Shown: positions 1 through 8,010, counted from the first letter of the stretch. The stretch: 27,589 nt of DNA from Gp13-AA77 sp036521995 (GCA_036521995.1 DATDGR010000091.1:1-27589); one strand, 5' to 3'. Made by a program: numbers and translations. The notes: generated by a model from the letters alone, not told the origin.

Positions 1-43
1 GGACTTGCTTCATGATCTGCTGGATCTGTTGCAGATTCTTCAT
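1..43 (-). CDS. YbaB/EbfC-family nucleoid-associated protein, N-terminal fragment
   Basis: Only the first 14 codons lie in the window (MKNLQQIQQIMKQV), continuing off the left edge. This opening is the typical amphipathic N-terminal helix of the YbaB/EbfC family, small dimeric DNA-binding proteins. The start ATG (43-41) overlaps the dnaX TGA as ATGA, so translation is probably coupled. The order dnaX-ybaB (usually followed by recR) is conserved in many bacteria, which supports the call despite the short stretch. The rest of the protein, and whether recR follows, cannot be seen. Confidence 0.8.
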   Translation of the reverse strand, partial: MKNLQQIQQIMKQV

Positions 44-1884
44 GGTTTTGTCTCCCTGAGGTCCTCAACCTCCAACCAGACGCATTCGAATCGCTGCTCG
101 AAAGCCCGCACGAGGGTGTCGTTCTGCGCACGCTGCCGAGCTCCCGCAGGCACGGGCTTGGGCTCCGCCTCCCTCTCATGCAGAGTAACACGAATGCTTA
201 CGGCCTCACCGAGCACTTGAGCGCAGGCCTGGCGGAGAGCCTCCTGGTTCTCCTTGTTGTTGAGGACGTCCGCCCAAAAGCTGCCCGAGTTCTGCCTTGA
301 ATAGACGAAGTGAGCTACGCCGTTTTCGTAGCGCCAGCCCACCACGTGCTCGAGGCAGCTGCTGACGAACTTCTTGGACTGGTCAAACAGCACCTTCTTG
401 ACCTCGGCGAACCTTGGATCGTCGAGCGCGCCGCGTAGGCCGGTTTTCTCGCCTTCCGAGGCCGACAGGGGACTCAGGCTCGCTTGAGGATAGCCTCCGC
501 GCTGGCTGGCCGAACCCGCGGGAGGTCCGGAAGTGGCCTCGTTGTTACGGGGAGAGCCCGAGGGAGCGGAGGCGACCGACGCTCGTGGCGGAGCCACTGC
601 AACGCTGATTCTGGCGGGATGACTCGCCGGCTGGCCAGGCGTCTGGCTGGATGCGTGCTCCGGTTGCCTTACCGTCGCCGTACCGGGTGCGGCCGAAACT
701 GGATTCGGGACCGGAGCCCGCATGGCGGGCACGCCGGCCGTCGGCTCCCGAAGCTGGTCCTTAAGCTGGGCCAGGAGCCCTTCGAGTGAGGTGAGCCGGC
801 GCGCATGTACCAGCTTTAGCAAGGCCAGCTCCAAATGAAACCGAGGCTCGAGCGAGTAGCGTACCTCATTCTGGGCGCGCAGCAGAATCTGAAAAAAGCG
901 CAACCAGTCTTCCTCCGCCAGCACCGTCGAGAGCCGCGCCAAGGTCGCCCGAGCGGCGCTCGGGACTTCCAGTAGCGGGCTGTCGGCACCGGCGCTCCGG
1001 GCAATCACGAGGTTGCGAACGAACCGCGTCAGGTCGCTCAGAAAAGGTGCCGGTTCCAGGCCCTCGCTAGCCAGGCGCTGCAACTGGCCGAGAACGCGCT
1101 CGGCGTCGGCCGCGACAATGGCTTCAACTGTCTCAGCCAGGAATTTTCCGGGGACAATTCCAAGCAGCCGCTGAGTCTCTGCCTCCGTGAGCTTCTCGCC
1201 ACACCCCGCGATGACTTGGTCCAGCAGGGAAAGGGCATCGCGCAGGCTCCCGGCCGCGGCCTCAGCGATCACCGCCAGCGATCCCTCATCGGTCTCGATC
1301 TTCTCGGTCGCGCAGATCTCCTGGAGCCTCGTCACCACTTCTGCGTAGTCGAGCAGGCGGAAGGCGAAATGCTGGCAACGCGACTGGATGGTGGAGGGCA
1401 ATTTTTGCGCTTCCGTCGTTGCCAGGATAAACAGGCAACGGGGCGGCGGTTCCTCCAGTGTCTTCAGGAGGGCGTTGAACGCCTCCGTGGTGAGCATGTG
1501 TGCTTCATCGATGATGAAAATCTTGTACCGGTCGCGGGCCGGAAGGTAGCGCGCCGTCTCCCGCAACTCGCGGATCTCGTCGATACCGCGGTTCGAAGCT
1601 GCGTCGATCTCGATCACGTCCACGGAGTTGCTGGCGGTGATGTCGCGGCAGGAAGCGCACACTCCGCAAGGGGTTACGGTGGGCCCGTGGACACAATTAA
1701 GCGCTTTAGCGAGGATGCGGGCGCTAGTGGTCTTGCCCACTCCGCGCGCGCCGGAGAAGATGTAACCGTGGGCCACACGGTCGTGCAGGATGGCATTCTT
1801 CAGGGTATCGGTCGCCGTCCGTTGTCCGACAATCCCGTCGAACGTCTGCGGCCGGTACTTGCGGGCAATCACCTGGTAGGACAT
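40..1884 (-). CDS. dnaX: DNA polymerase III subunit gamma/tau
   Basis: This is the clamp-loader ATPase of the replicative polymerase, a 614-residue protein. Domain III opens with RKYRPQTFDGIVGQ (residues 8-21). The Walker A motif GARGVGKT is at 45-52. The zinc-binding cysteines are C64, C73, C76 and C79. The Walker B DEAH is at 126-129, sensor 1 is in LATTE near 154-158, and the SRC motif is at 168-170. A Pro/Ala/Ser-rich linker at about residues 400-500 leads to a C-terminal tau-like domain with YENGVAHFVYSR. The length fits a full tau protein. I see no A-rich slippery heptamer on the coding strand, so there is no evidence that a shorter gamma form is made by frameshifting. The gene lies just downstream of the SRP RNA and overlaps the next gene by four bases. 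Confidence 0.97.
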   Translation of the reverse strand: MSYQVIARKYRPQTFDGIVGQRTATDTLKNAILHDRVAHGYIFSGARGVGKTTSARILAKALNCVHGPTVTPCGVCASCRDITASNSVDVIEIDAASNRGIDEIRELRETARYLPARDRYKIFIIDEAHMLTTEAFNALLKTLEEPPPRCLFILATTEAQKLPSTIQSRCQHFAFRLLDYAEVVTRLQEICATEKIETDEGSLAVIAEAAAGSLRDALSLLDQVIAGCGEKLTEAETQRLLGIVPGKFLAETVEAIVAADAERVLGQLQRLASEGLEPAPFLSDLTRFVRNLVIARSAGADSPLLEVPSAARATLARLSTVLAEEDWLRFFQILLRAQNEVRYSLEPRFHLELALLKLVHARRLTSLEGLLAQLKDQLREPTAGVPAMRAPVPNPVSAAPGTATVRQPEHASSQTPGQPASHPARISVAVAPPRASVASAPSGSPRNNEATSGPPAGSASQRGGYPQASLSPLSASEGEKTGLRGALDDPRFAEVKKVLFDQSKKFVSSCLEHVVGWRYENGVAHFVYSRQNSGSFWADVLNNKENQEALRQACAQVLGEAVSIRVTLHEREAEPKPVPAGARQRAQNDTLVRAFEQRFECVWLEVEDLRETKP

Positions 1885-2002
1885 CGTGACTTTGGAAGTT
1901 GGATTCTAGATTTGGAACCAGCCATTACACAGCCAAGACAGGAGCGGACGCCCTTCCGTCCAAAATCCACGGTCTCAATTCAATCCAAAATCACCTGAGC
2001 GC

Positions 2003-2104
2003 CAGACTTCGGGTTTCTGCGGCACACGGAGAGGCTCGCTACCGTTGCTTCCTTCCGGACCTGGCGGGGTTCACAAGCATCCGTCGCACAGAACCCGAAG
2101 CCTG
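2003..2104 (-). ncRNA. ffs: Signal recognition particle RNA, small bacterial (4.5S) type
   Basis: The minus strand carries the SRP domain IV signature CAGGTCCGGAAGGAAGCA (about 2064-2047), with the conserved GGAAG loop flanked by the symmetric internal-loop strands. The ends pair: CAGGCTTCGGGTTCTG at the 5' side with CAGAAACCCGAAGTCTG at the 3' side, giving one long hairpin of about 100 nt, the usual 4.5S size. It lies 118 nt upstream of dnaX in the same direction, a common genomic arrangement. The RNA binds Ffh for co-translational membrane targeting. End positions are taken from the terminal stem and may be off by a few bases. Confidence 0.95.
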
Positions 2105-2733
2105 ACATATGGCCTTGCGGATTTCCTATCCTAACGCGCTTTTCATTTTAACACGCGCTTAACATCCCCGTCCAGGCACGTCCAAAACGGGGCTTCGGTC
2201 AGCCCAGCGGACCGCGAAGGTGCAAGATTGCATCTCTCGCTTCAGAGGAACCTCGCAATTCGTGAATCAGGTTCGGCCCCATCGAGATTGTCGCAGGAGG
2301 AGTAAGAGCGCAAATACCGCGGTCGCCGCCGGACTTGAATAAGTTCGACGTGCCACTGCGCGGGGCGAGGGCGCTTCCACGTTTCTCTTGCTAGCGTCGC
2401 GGGCGCTTCGGCCAGCTCGGCCATCCGGGGCGGCCTTTCGTTGACCGTCCGGAGACCTCTGGAAGACTTTTCCCTCCGCCGGGCCGGGGAATTCTCATTG
2501 ACCGGAAGGTACTCGTCAGAGAGAGTCCGTTTGGATTGTTGAAGATTCCCGCTTCGTTCCCATTGAGGCCCCTTGAGCGGCTTCAGGAAGCTGGGGGGCC
2601 TCCGTGACCGGGAAATTCGGAAAACCACGGCCAGCCGGCCCGGAAGCCGCGATTGCGCCAGCTGTCGGGCCGGTAGTCCGACTGGCTCCGGGCTGTCCTG
2701 GGAATCGGGGGCTAAGCCAGAATCGCGCAGCCG
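2105..2733. other. Gene-free stretch between SRP RNA and cupin gene
   Basis: No convincing gene is seen in these 629 bases. The longest minus-strand reading frame (2242-2628, GTG start, 128 codons) has no ribosome-binding site and an Arg/Pro-rich, low-complexity composition typical of a chance frame in GC-rich DNA. The stretch must hold the SRP RNA promoter, but I could not place convincing -35/-10 boxes. It includes a 15-bp word (2491-2505) shared with another gene-free stretch at 18178-18192. Confidence 0.6.
2491..2505. repeat. Dispersed 15-bp repeat, copy 1
   Basis: ATTCTCATTGACCGG is identical to 18178-18192. In both places a CCCTCC block lies 10-15 bases before it and a CCGGAG further before that, and both are in gene-free DNA. 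A single 15-mer match is borderline for chance in 27 kb; the shared flanking blocks make a decayed dispersed element more likely. Confidence 0.4.
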
Positions 2734-3102
2734 TTAACCCTTCTTTTTTCTCCCTCCCCGCAGATAGGCGTCTGTCCTGGCCAGCCAGTCCGCGCGAGGC
2801 GGGTAGAAGATGTCGAAGTCGAGAGTATCCTCGAGGGCCTCAGCCTGATGAGGCATGTTCGGGGGGATGCACAACACCTCGCCGGACCTTAGCACGATGT
2901 CCCGGCCGTCGATGGTGAATTTGAGCGCGCCCTCCACGATGTAGCTGATCTGTTCGTTTTCATGGTGATGCAGCGGCACCACGAATCCCTTGCGCAGGAT
3001 GATGCGCGACAGCATCATCTTCTCGCCGACGATCAACTGGCGCTCAAACAGGGGGTTCAGTTGTTCGACGTCAACGTCTTTCCAGCGAAAATGCTTCAAC
3101 AT
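2734..3102 (-). CDS. Single-domain cupin protein
   Basis: This is a small cupin beta-barrel protein of 122 residues when read from ATG 3102. Motif 1 is visible as G39 followed by HHHENE (45-50), giving candidate metal ligands H45, H47 and E50, and G58. Motif 2 includes G74, the IPPNMPH segment and H85. Such stand-alone cupins bind a metal and act as dioxygenases, isomerases or sensors; the substrate cannot be told here. A GTG at 3141 would add 13 residues, but it has no ribosome-binding site. ATG 3102 is preceded by GGTGAG, and a TATGAT hexamer at 3160-3155 would give a transcript start just ahead of the GTG. The C-terminus is basic (RGGRKKKG). It is divergent from the DUF362 gene, with 205 bases between their starts. 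Confidence 0.85.
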   Translation of the reverse strand: MLKHFRWKDVDVEQLNPLFERQLIVGEKMMLSRIILRKGFVVPLHHHENEQISYIVEGALKFTIDGRDIVLRSGEVLCIPPNMPHQAEALEDTLDFDIFYPPRADWLARTDAYLRGGRKKKG

Positions 3103-3154
3103 CGTCTCACCCGGCCTCGTCTCGATGCTGGTACTCGCCACCGCGCACGTTCAC

Positions 3155-3160
3155 ATCATA
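3155..3160 (-). promoter_or_regulatory. Possible -10 box for the cupin gene
   Basis: TATGAT on the minus strand matches five of six positions of the sigma-70 -10 consensus and lies about 50 bases ahead of ATG 3102. No good -35 box is found at 16-18 bases, since TTGACC is only 8 bases away, so this is a weak call. Confidence 0.3.
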
Positions 3161-3238
3161 GCTGAGAAGGTCAACTCACCGCACGAAACGTGTAGAACCC
3201 ACTCCGTGCAGCAACAGCTTTACACGACCGACCGTGAC

Positions 3239-3267
3239 TTGCGATGCGGATTGGCTTCCCTTACTAT
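3239..3267 (+). promoter_or_regulatory. Candidate sigma-70 promoter for the DUF362 gene
   Basis: TTGCGA (3239-3244) and TACTAT (3262-3267) are separated by exactly 17 bases, each matching four of six consensus positions. The predicted transcript start near 3274 gives a leader of about 34 nt before the strong ribosome-binding site. Confidence 0.45.
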
Positions 3268-3297
3268 CGCGGATAGGGCTGGGCCCACGTTTCCGGC

Positions 3298-3304
3298 AGG
3301 AGGT
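3298..3304 (+). promoter_or_regulatory. Strong ribosome-binding site fixing the DUF362 start
   Basis: AGGAGGT ends three bases before ATG 3308. It decides this start over a longer open frame that begins upstream at 2990 and would run across the divergent cupin gene. Confidence 0.8.
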
Positions 3305-3307
3305 GCT

Positions 3308-4474
3308 ATGAAAGGCCAAATGAGTCGACGTGAGTTGATCCGAGGTCTCGGGACTGCGGCGGTGGGTCTCTACTTGCGTCCGTTCGCATCGCTTGCGCAC
3401 ACTCTCTCCAATGCGACCGCGCCCACGGCTCCGGTGGCGGTGGCCAGGTGTTCCGGTTACGGACCCGGAGTACAGACGACACTCGCCACCGTGTTCGATC
3501 AGCTTGGAGGCCTGCAGCGCTTGGTGAGGGGAAAAACGGTGGCGATCAAACTCAACCTCACGGGCGAGCCTTCGGACAAGGTGCGGGGAATGCCCCGGGA
3601 ACTGACACACTGGGTGCATCCGGCTGTTGTTGGGGCGACCGTCAGTCTGCTCGGCCAGGCCGGGGCGCGGCGCATCCGGTTGCTGGAAAGCACGCTGAGT
3701 CCGTCGGGGTCGTTCGAGGAGTTCGTGTCCAAGGCCAACTGGAACCCGCGCGACTTCTCGAGCGCCGCGAGCGGCGTGGAGTTCGAGGACACAAACTACG
3801 CGGGGCAGGCCGGGAAGTACACCCGGCTTACGGTTCCGGGCGGCGGGATGCTCTTCAAGGCTTATGACGTGAACCATTCCTATGCAGACTGCGACATATA
3901 TGTCTCGCTCGCCAAGTTGAAGGAGCACGCCACCGCCGGAGTTACGCTCTCCATGAAGAATTCCTTTGGCATTCCGCCCTGCACGATCTATGGAGAAGGT
4001 GCGGGAGTGAATGAACCTTCCAAGCTGGTACGGGGCTCACGTTCGATGCTTCATGACGGTAGCCGTCAGCCCTCGAAGACTGCCTTTCCCGAGAACGATC
4101 CCAACTCTCCCCGCGATCCGGGATATCGCGTGCCTCGCGTCACTGTGGACCTCGCCATGGCGCGTCCCATCCACCTGGCCGTGATCGACGGGATCGCGAC
4201 CGTCGCCGGCGGAGAGGGTCCCTGGGTGAGCCGCTGCCGGCCCTTGCACGCTGGACTGCTGATTGCGGGCACGAATTGCGTGACTGTGGACGCGGTCTCC
4301 ACGGCTCTCATGGGTTTTGACCCCACGGCCGACCGGGGTACCGCTCCCTTCGAAGGATGCGACAGCACGCTGAAGCTCGCCGAGCGGCTCGGGATTGGTA
4401 CTCGCGACTTGAGCCGGATCGAAGTGATTGGGGTGCCCGTCTCCAAGGCGAAGATCAGTTTCCGAAGCGCCTGA
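3308..4474 (+). CDS. DUF362 domain protein with Tat signal
   Basis: This 388-residue protein opens with a twin-arginine signal: SRRELIRGLG (residues 6-15) followed by a hydrophobic stretch ending near residue 33. It is therefore probably exported folded, perhaps with a bound cofactor. The rest matches the DUF362 layout: a VAIKLNLTGEP-like segment near residue 80, LAKLKEHATAGVTLSMKN in the middle (a family hallmark), and NCVTVDAVSTALMGFDP towards the end. DUF362 proteins often carry an added ferredoxin domain; this one has no CxxCxxC cluster, so it is the plain form. The biochemical role is unknown. It is a single gene, divergent from the cupin gene and convergent with the aldehyde oxidoreductase operon. 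Confidence 0.88.
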   Translation: MKGQMSRRELIRGLGTAAVGLYLRPFASLAHTLSNATAPTAPVAVARCSGYGPGVQTTLATVFDQLGGLQRLVRGKTVAIKLNLTGEPSDKVRGMPRELTHWVHPAVVGATVSLLGQAGARRIRLLESTLSPSGSFEEFVSKANWNPRDFSSAASGVEFEDTNYAGQAGKYTRLTVPGGGMLFKAYDVNHSYADCDIYVSLAKLKEHATAGVTLSMKNSFGIPPCTIYGEGAGVNEPSKLVRGSRSMLHDGSRQPSKTAFPENDPNSPRDPGYRVPRVTVDLAMARPIHLAVIDGIATVAGGEGPWVSRCRPLHAGLLIAGTNCVTVDAVSTALMGFDPTADRGTAPFEGCDSTLKLAERLGIGTRDLSRIEVIGVPVSKAKISFRSA

Positions 4475-4515
4475 TCCACCGCGATTGCGGAGCCGCGCGC
4501 CGGACCTTGCCCGTC

Positions 4516-4728
4516 TTACTCCGCTTCATGGCACGACCGGCCGGATTGGCAATGGTCCGGCTCCGCCGTCTGGCCGTCAGGTCCCAGACAGTTCTGGGTG
4601 TGCAGACACCAGAAGATGCCGCTCGACGACATCCGAATGTCCCAGCCCGGTTCGTCATCGTGGAGGAACATCTCTTTCGACCGCAGGCGGCGGCAAACTT
4701 GCGCCACTTGAGTTTGTTCTGCGTCCAT
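4516..4728 (-). CDS. Small Cys-rich protein at the end of the aldehyde oxidoreductase operon
   Basis: This is a 70-residue protein. It has a hydrophilic N-terminus (MDAEQTQVAQVCRRLRSK), then FWCLHTQNCLGPDGQTAEPD, then HCQSGRSCHEAE at the end. Five cysteines (one in CRRLR, then WC, NC, HC and SC) and neighbouring histidines suggest a small metal-binding or disulfide fold. From memory, similar short proteins with an FWC...LGPDG...C.PGR.C pattern are common in acidobacteria, but I cannot search for them. The start is ATG 4728, because AAGGAG lies five bases upstream; a GTG at 4752 is also in frame. It follows the FAD subunit by 30 bases on the same strand, so it is probably co-transcribed. Its function is unknown. 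No signal peptide is seen. Confidence 0.72.
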   Translation of the reverse strand: MDAEQTQVAQVCRRLRSKEMFLHDDEPGWDIRMSSSGIFWCLHTQNCLGPDGQTAEPDHCQSGRSCHEAE

Positions 4729-4733
4729 AAGAA

Positions 4734-4739
4734 CTCCTT
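4734..4739 (-). promoter_or_regulatory. Ribosome-binding site of the small Cys-rich gene
   Basis: AAGGAG on the minus strand lies five bases before ATG 4728. This is the main evidence that the short frame is translated, and it selects this start over the upstream GTG. Confidence 0.7.
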
Positions 4740-4758
4740 CAGGCCGGATCACTCGACG

Positions 4759-5739
4759 TCACGCGTTATTGGCCGCTCGTAGAACAGCACGTTTCACCGC
4801 CACGCGGGCCAGTGTCACCTTGTAAGCATTATGGCTGAGGGGCGTGGCTTTCTGGACCGCAGCCTGCCCGGCCTGATCCGCCACTTCATCGCTCACCGTC
4901 TTGCCCGCGAGTGCCTGTTCGGCCTCGGGCGACGGCCACGGAACGGGCGCTACCTGCCCGAGCACCACGCGGGCGCTTGATATCGTGTGGCCGTCCATGC
5001 GGAGCACGACGGAAGCCGTAGCCAGCGGCCAGTCCAAACCGGCCCGCTGCCTGAATTCGTAGAAGGCGCTGCGGCCCTTCGGTGGTGGCACGACGACCTC
5101 CGTGATTACTTCGCTAGGCTCGATTGCATGCTCGCGTTCGCCCTCTGCCTGCGGGGTCATAAAGAACTTCTCCATCGGCAGCTCCCGCGAGCCCTTCGGC
5201 CCCAGTAAGCGCAGCTTGGCATCGAGCGCGATCAGCATGGGGCCCAAGTTCGAAGGACTCACGAAGTAGGCCGGCCCGGCGTTGCCCAGAATGGCGTGGT
5301 ATCGATTCTCTCCGCCCGGTACCAGCGACTTTCCTTCGTACATGGCCAGCAAACCGAACCCGGAGCGGTAATACCAGCAGCGCGGACGTTGGCACAGGTT
5401 TCCGCCCACCGTGCCAACGTTGCGAATCTGCGGTCCGCCGATCTGCTCCACAGACTGAGTGAGGCCCGGATAATGCCGGCGCACATCCGCGTTCGCGGCC
5501 AGCTCCTCGATCGTAACCATGGCGCCGATGCGCAGTCCCTGCCCGGACCTGTAATCGAGTCCCCGCAGGTCGTGAGCGTTGCCGAGACTCACCACCCGGC
5601 CCGGACTCGAGATCGAATCTTTCATCAAAGCCAGCAGATCGCTCCCGCCGGCCAGCACCTCGGAGTTCTTCGGGCCGGAGGCTAGCAGCTTGACCGCTTC
5701 TTTTGCGCTCGCTGGTTTGGCGTACTCAAAGGCTTCCAT
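4759..5739 (-). CDS. Aldehyde oxidoreductase / xanthine dehydrogenase family FAD subunit (PaoB-like)
   Basis: This is the FAD-binding medium subunit of a molybdo-hydroxylase, 326 residues. FAD-pyrophosphate contacts are visible as LAGGSDLLALMK (29-40) and GTVGGN (109-114), followed by the CO-dehydrogenase flavoprotein C-terminal domain. The segment NLCQRPRCWYYR (114-125) is where PaoB and 4-hydroxybenzoyl-CoA reductase relatives carry an extra [4Fe-4S] cluster. Here only C116 and C121 remain and they are the only cysteines in the protein, so a complete four-Cys site is absent. The ATG follows directly on the TAA of the molybdopterin subunit with no gap, and AAGGAG lies inside the end of that gene, so translation is coupled. 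No export signal is present; it would travel with the Tat subunit. Confidence 0.93.
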   Translation of the reverse strand: MEAFEYAKPASAKEAVKLLASGPKNSEVLAGGSDLLALMKDSISSPGRVVSLGNAHDLRGLDYRSGQGLRIGAMVTIEELAANADVRRHYPGLTQSVEQIGGPQIRNVGTVGGNLCQRPRCWYYRSGFGLLAMYEGKSLVPGGENRYHAILGNAGPAYFVSPSNLGPMLIALDAKLRLLGPKGSRELPMEKFFMTPQAEGEREHAIEPSEVITEVVVPPPKGRSAFYEFRQRAGLDWPLATASVVLRMDGHTISSARVVLGQVAPVPWPSPEAEQALAGKTVSDEVADQAGQAAVQKATPLSHNAYKVTLARVAVKRAVLRAANNA

Positions 5740-7902
5740 TTAGGCCATTGCTCCTTTCCCGGCCAGCGCGGCCAGAACCTTGTCAGGCGTGATGGGTATG
5801 GTTGGCACACGGACGCCGATGGCGTTGGCCACGGCGTTTGAGATGGCGGCGCCCGGCGAGACGGTGGGCGGCTCGGCCACTCCGATTGGCCCGCGCTCGT
5901 CGTAGCCTGGGCCGGTCATGAGGTGAACCACCAGATCGCCGACATCGCCGATGGTGGCGAGCCGGTAAAACTCCATGTTGGGATTCAGGGTCCGGCCCGT
6001 CTGCGAGTCGAGAACTTTCTCTTCGAACAGAGAATAGGTGATTCCCATGATCAGGGCGCCCAGCACCTGGCTTTCACATGTCTTGGAGTCGATGACCAGA
6101 CCACAGTCCTGCACCGCCACCATGCGGTTGATTCGCACCAGGCCCGTTTCTGTGTCCACGGAGACGTCGGCGATCTGCACGCCGCCCACGCCACTCGAAG
6201 TCAGATTACAATCACCCGGATTTTTACCCGTCGCCTCGATCGGCTTGGTGCGAAGCTTGGCGCACGCCTGTTTCCAGGTGAGAGAATTGGTTGGGCTGCC
6301 CTTGACCCGTATTTGACCATTGACAGCTTCGAGTTGGTCTGCGGAGGACCCCAGGGCGGGGGCCACCGCGGCGAAGAGCGCATCGCGCGCGTCCACCGCA
6401 CCGCGCCGCGTGGACGATGAGACGCCGCCCACCGTGGTGCTGCCGCCCGAAGCGCCAGAATAGGGGTAGTGGCTGTCGCCGATCTGGACATCGATAGCCT
6501 CGACGGGCAGGCCTAGCGTCTCCGCCGCCACAATGGCAATCACCGTGCGAGTGCCGACGCCAAGGTCCTGCGTGCCGCACTTCACCTCGACGGAGCCGTC
6601 CGGATGAATGCCCACATCGCAGGTGCTGTTGTGGCCGCGCCCTCCCCAGGTGTGAAGGGAGACACCGAGGCCGCGCTTCACCGGGCCGTTTCCGGCCTGC
6701 CCGCGCGGGTGCCAGTACTTCTTCCATTCGGCCAGCTCGGCCGCTATGGGGAACTCATCACGGTAGATCTTGCGCAGGCCCTCCGGCGCCAGGTCGATGT
6801 TCTTGGTCAGGAATTCGATAGGGTCCATGTTGAGCTTGGCGGCCAGGTCATCGAGCGCCCCCATGGTCAGCACAGCCGCCTGCGGGTGATTGGGCGCGCG
6901 CCAGGCGCGAGCGCCTCCAGTGTTGGTGGAGACGGCCGTGTAATGCTTCTTCTGATTGGGAACGCTCAGCACGTAAGGCAGCGGCGGAACGCCAGCGCCG
7001 GCCACGCCGCCCGTGCCCCAGGCGTCAGACTCCCAGGCCGTGAGCGTCCCGTCCTTGGTGGCGGCCACGCGGATCTTGCCGTAGAGGGAGGGGCGCGTAC
7101 CGGCCACTTCCAGCTCGGCGGCACGTTCCAGCATGATCTTGACCGGCTTCCCGCCTGTATCTTTCGAGAGCCGGGCGCATTCGACGCCCCAGCGGTCAAC
7201 CTGGAACTTGCTGCCGAAGCCGCCGCCCATGTTCTGACAGATCAGCTCGACGTTCGGCGCCTTCAGGCCCAGGATCTCGGCGTACTGGCCGGGGTTGGTG
7301 GAAACGCCTTGCGTGGACTGCCAGATCTTGAGGTTCTGATCGTCCAGGAAGTGGGTGACTTGGCCATGGGCTTCCAGGCAGCAGTGGGCGATCACGGGTG
7401 TGCCGTAGAATCCTTCGCTCACCACGGAGCCGGCGTCCTGAAAGGCCTTGTCCGGTTCACCCTTGGTTTCATCGACCGTCGGCTTGGTCCGCTGGGCCTG
7501 CTTGGCGGCATCGAGGTCCGCGTCGGCGACAAAAGGCGGAAGCAATTCGTACTCCACCTTCACCTTGCGGGCCGCGTCTTCGGCGATCTCTTCGCTGACG
7601 GCGGCGATGGCCACGATCTCGTCACCTTCCCATTGGACCTCGGTTCCGGGCTTCTGCACGACCCGAACACCCTTTACGCCAAGGAGCTTCTCCGCCTCTG
7701 AGGTGTCAATAGAGGTTATGCGGGCGTGCGCGTGGGGCGAGCGCAGGACTTTGCCGAATAGCAGCGCGGGCGGGTTGACGTCGTAAGTGTACTTTGCCCG
7801 GCCGCTCGCCTTGGCAGGACCGTCAACGCGGCTGATGGGCTTGCCGATCAGTTTGCGCTCGCTGGCCTCCGGCCAGTCATACTTGCACGGCGTGGTCGCC
7901 AT
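5740..7902 (-). CDS. Aldehyde oxidoreductase / xanthine dehydrogenase family molybdopterin-binding subunit (PaoC-like)
   Basis: This 720-residue catalytic subunit is expected to oxidise an aldehyde or N-heterocycle at a molybdenum-cytosine-dinucleotide type centre. The N-terminal hammerhead domain starts with GKPISRVDGPAKASGRAKYT (20-39). The molybdenum-cofactor loop NMGGGFGSK is at 224-232, substrate/cofactor-side RAWRAPN at 332-338, and GTQDLGVGTRT at 443-453. Near the C-terminus, GVAEPP (674-679) places the expected catalytic glutamate at E677. The usual length for this family is 700-760. The start ATG 7902 has GGAGAAG nearby upstream. No signal peptide is present. In E. coli PaoABC the small subunit carries the Tat signal for the complex, and the same arrangement is inferred here. 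The substrate cannot be read from the sequence. Confidence 0.95.
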   Translation of the reverse strand: MATTPCKYDWPEASERKLIGKPISRVDGPAKASGRAKYTYDVNPPALLFGKVLRSPHAHARITSIDTSEAEKLLGVKGVRVVQKPGTEVQWEGDEIVAIAAVSEEIAEDAARKVKVEYELLPPFVADADLDAAKQAQRTKPTVDETKGEPDKAFQDAGSVVSEGFYGTPVIAHCCLEAHGQVTHFLDDQNLKIWQSTQGVSTNPGQYAEILGLKAPNVELICQNMGGGFGSKFQVDRWGVECARLSKDTGGKPVKIMLERAAELEVAGTRPSLYGKIRVAATKDGTLTAWESDAWGTGGVAGAGVPPLPYVLSVPNQKKHYTAVSTNTGGARAWRAPNHPQAAVLTMGALDDLAAKLNMDPIEFLTKNIDLAPEGLRKIYRDEFPIAAELAEWKKYWHPRGQAGNGPVKRGLGVSLHTWGGRGHNSTCDVGIHPDGSVEVKCGTQDLGVGTRTVIAIVAAETLGLPVEAIDVQIGDSHYPYSGASGGSTTVGGVSSSTRRGAVDARDALFAAVAPALGSSADQLEAVNGQIRVKGSPTNSLTWKQACAKLRTKPIEATGKNPGDCNLTSSGVGGVQIADVSVDTETGLVRINRMVAVQDCGLVIDSKTCESQVLGALIMGITYSLFEEKVLDSQTGRTLNPNMEFYRLATIGDVGDLVVHLMTGPGYDERGPIGVAEPPTVSPGAAISNAVANAIGVRVPTIPITPDKVLAALAGKGAMA

Positions 7903-8010
7903 AACTCTTCTCCTTGTGCGGCGTTGGGAGTTCGGAGCCGGGAGTGGAGGAAAGGGGGTAGGGATGAGCCCCTAGTGGCCATCGAATCGCCCCGACTCGG
8001 GGAGCGCGAT

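Noticed and set aside
40..1884. Programmed frameshift in dnaX giving a gamma form
   Set aside because: The coding strand shows no A-rich slippery heptamer; the one homopolymer of note is a T-run (RFFQIL region), which is not a known slip site of this kind.
1216..1998. Plus-strand open frame of 260 codons
   Set aside because: It lies opposite the ATPase domain of dnaX and has no domain pattern of its own.
2242..2628. Minus-strand open frame of 128 codons in the gene-free stretch
   Set aside because: It has a GTG start with no ribosome-binding site, an Arg/Pro-rich composition and no domain. It contains the dispersed 15-bp repeat, so is more likely non-coding.
6604..7701. Plus-strand open frame of 365 codons
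   Set aside because: It is antisense to the molybdopterin subunit, whose motifs and length are unmistakable. The product has no recognisable domain.
7991..8003. Terminator at palindrome CCCCGACTCGGGG
   Set aside because: The stem is only 5-6 bp and no T-run follows on either strand; it is kept only as part of the repeat-bearing gap.
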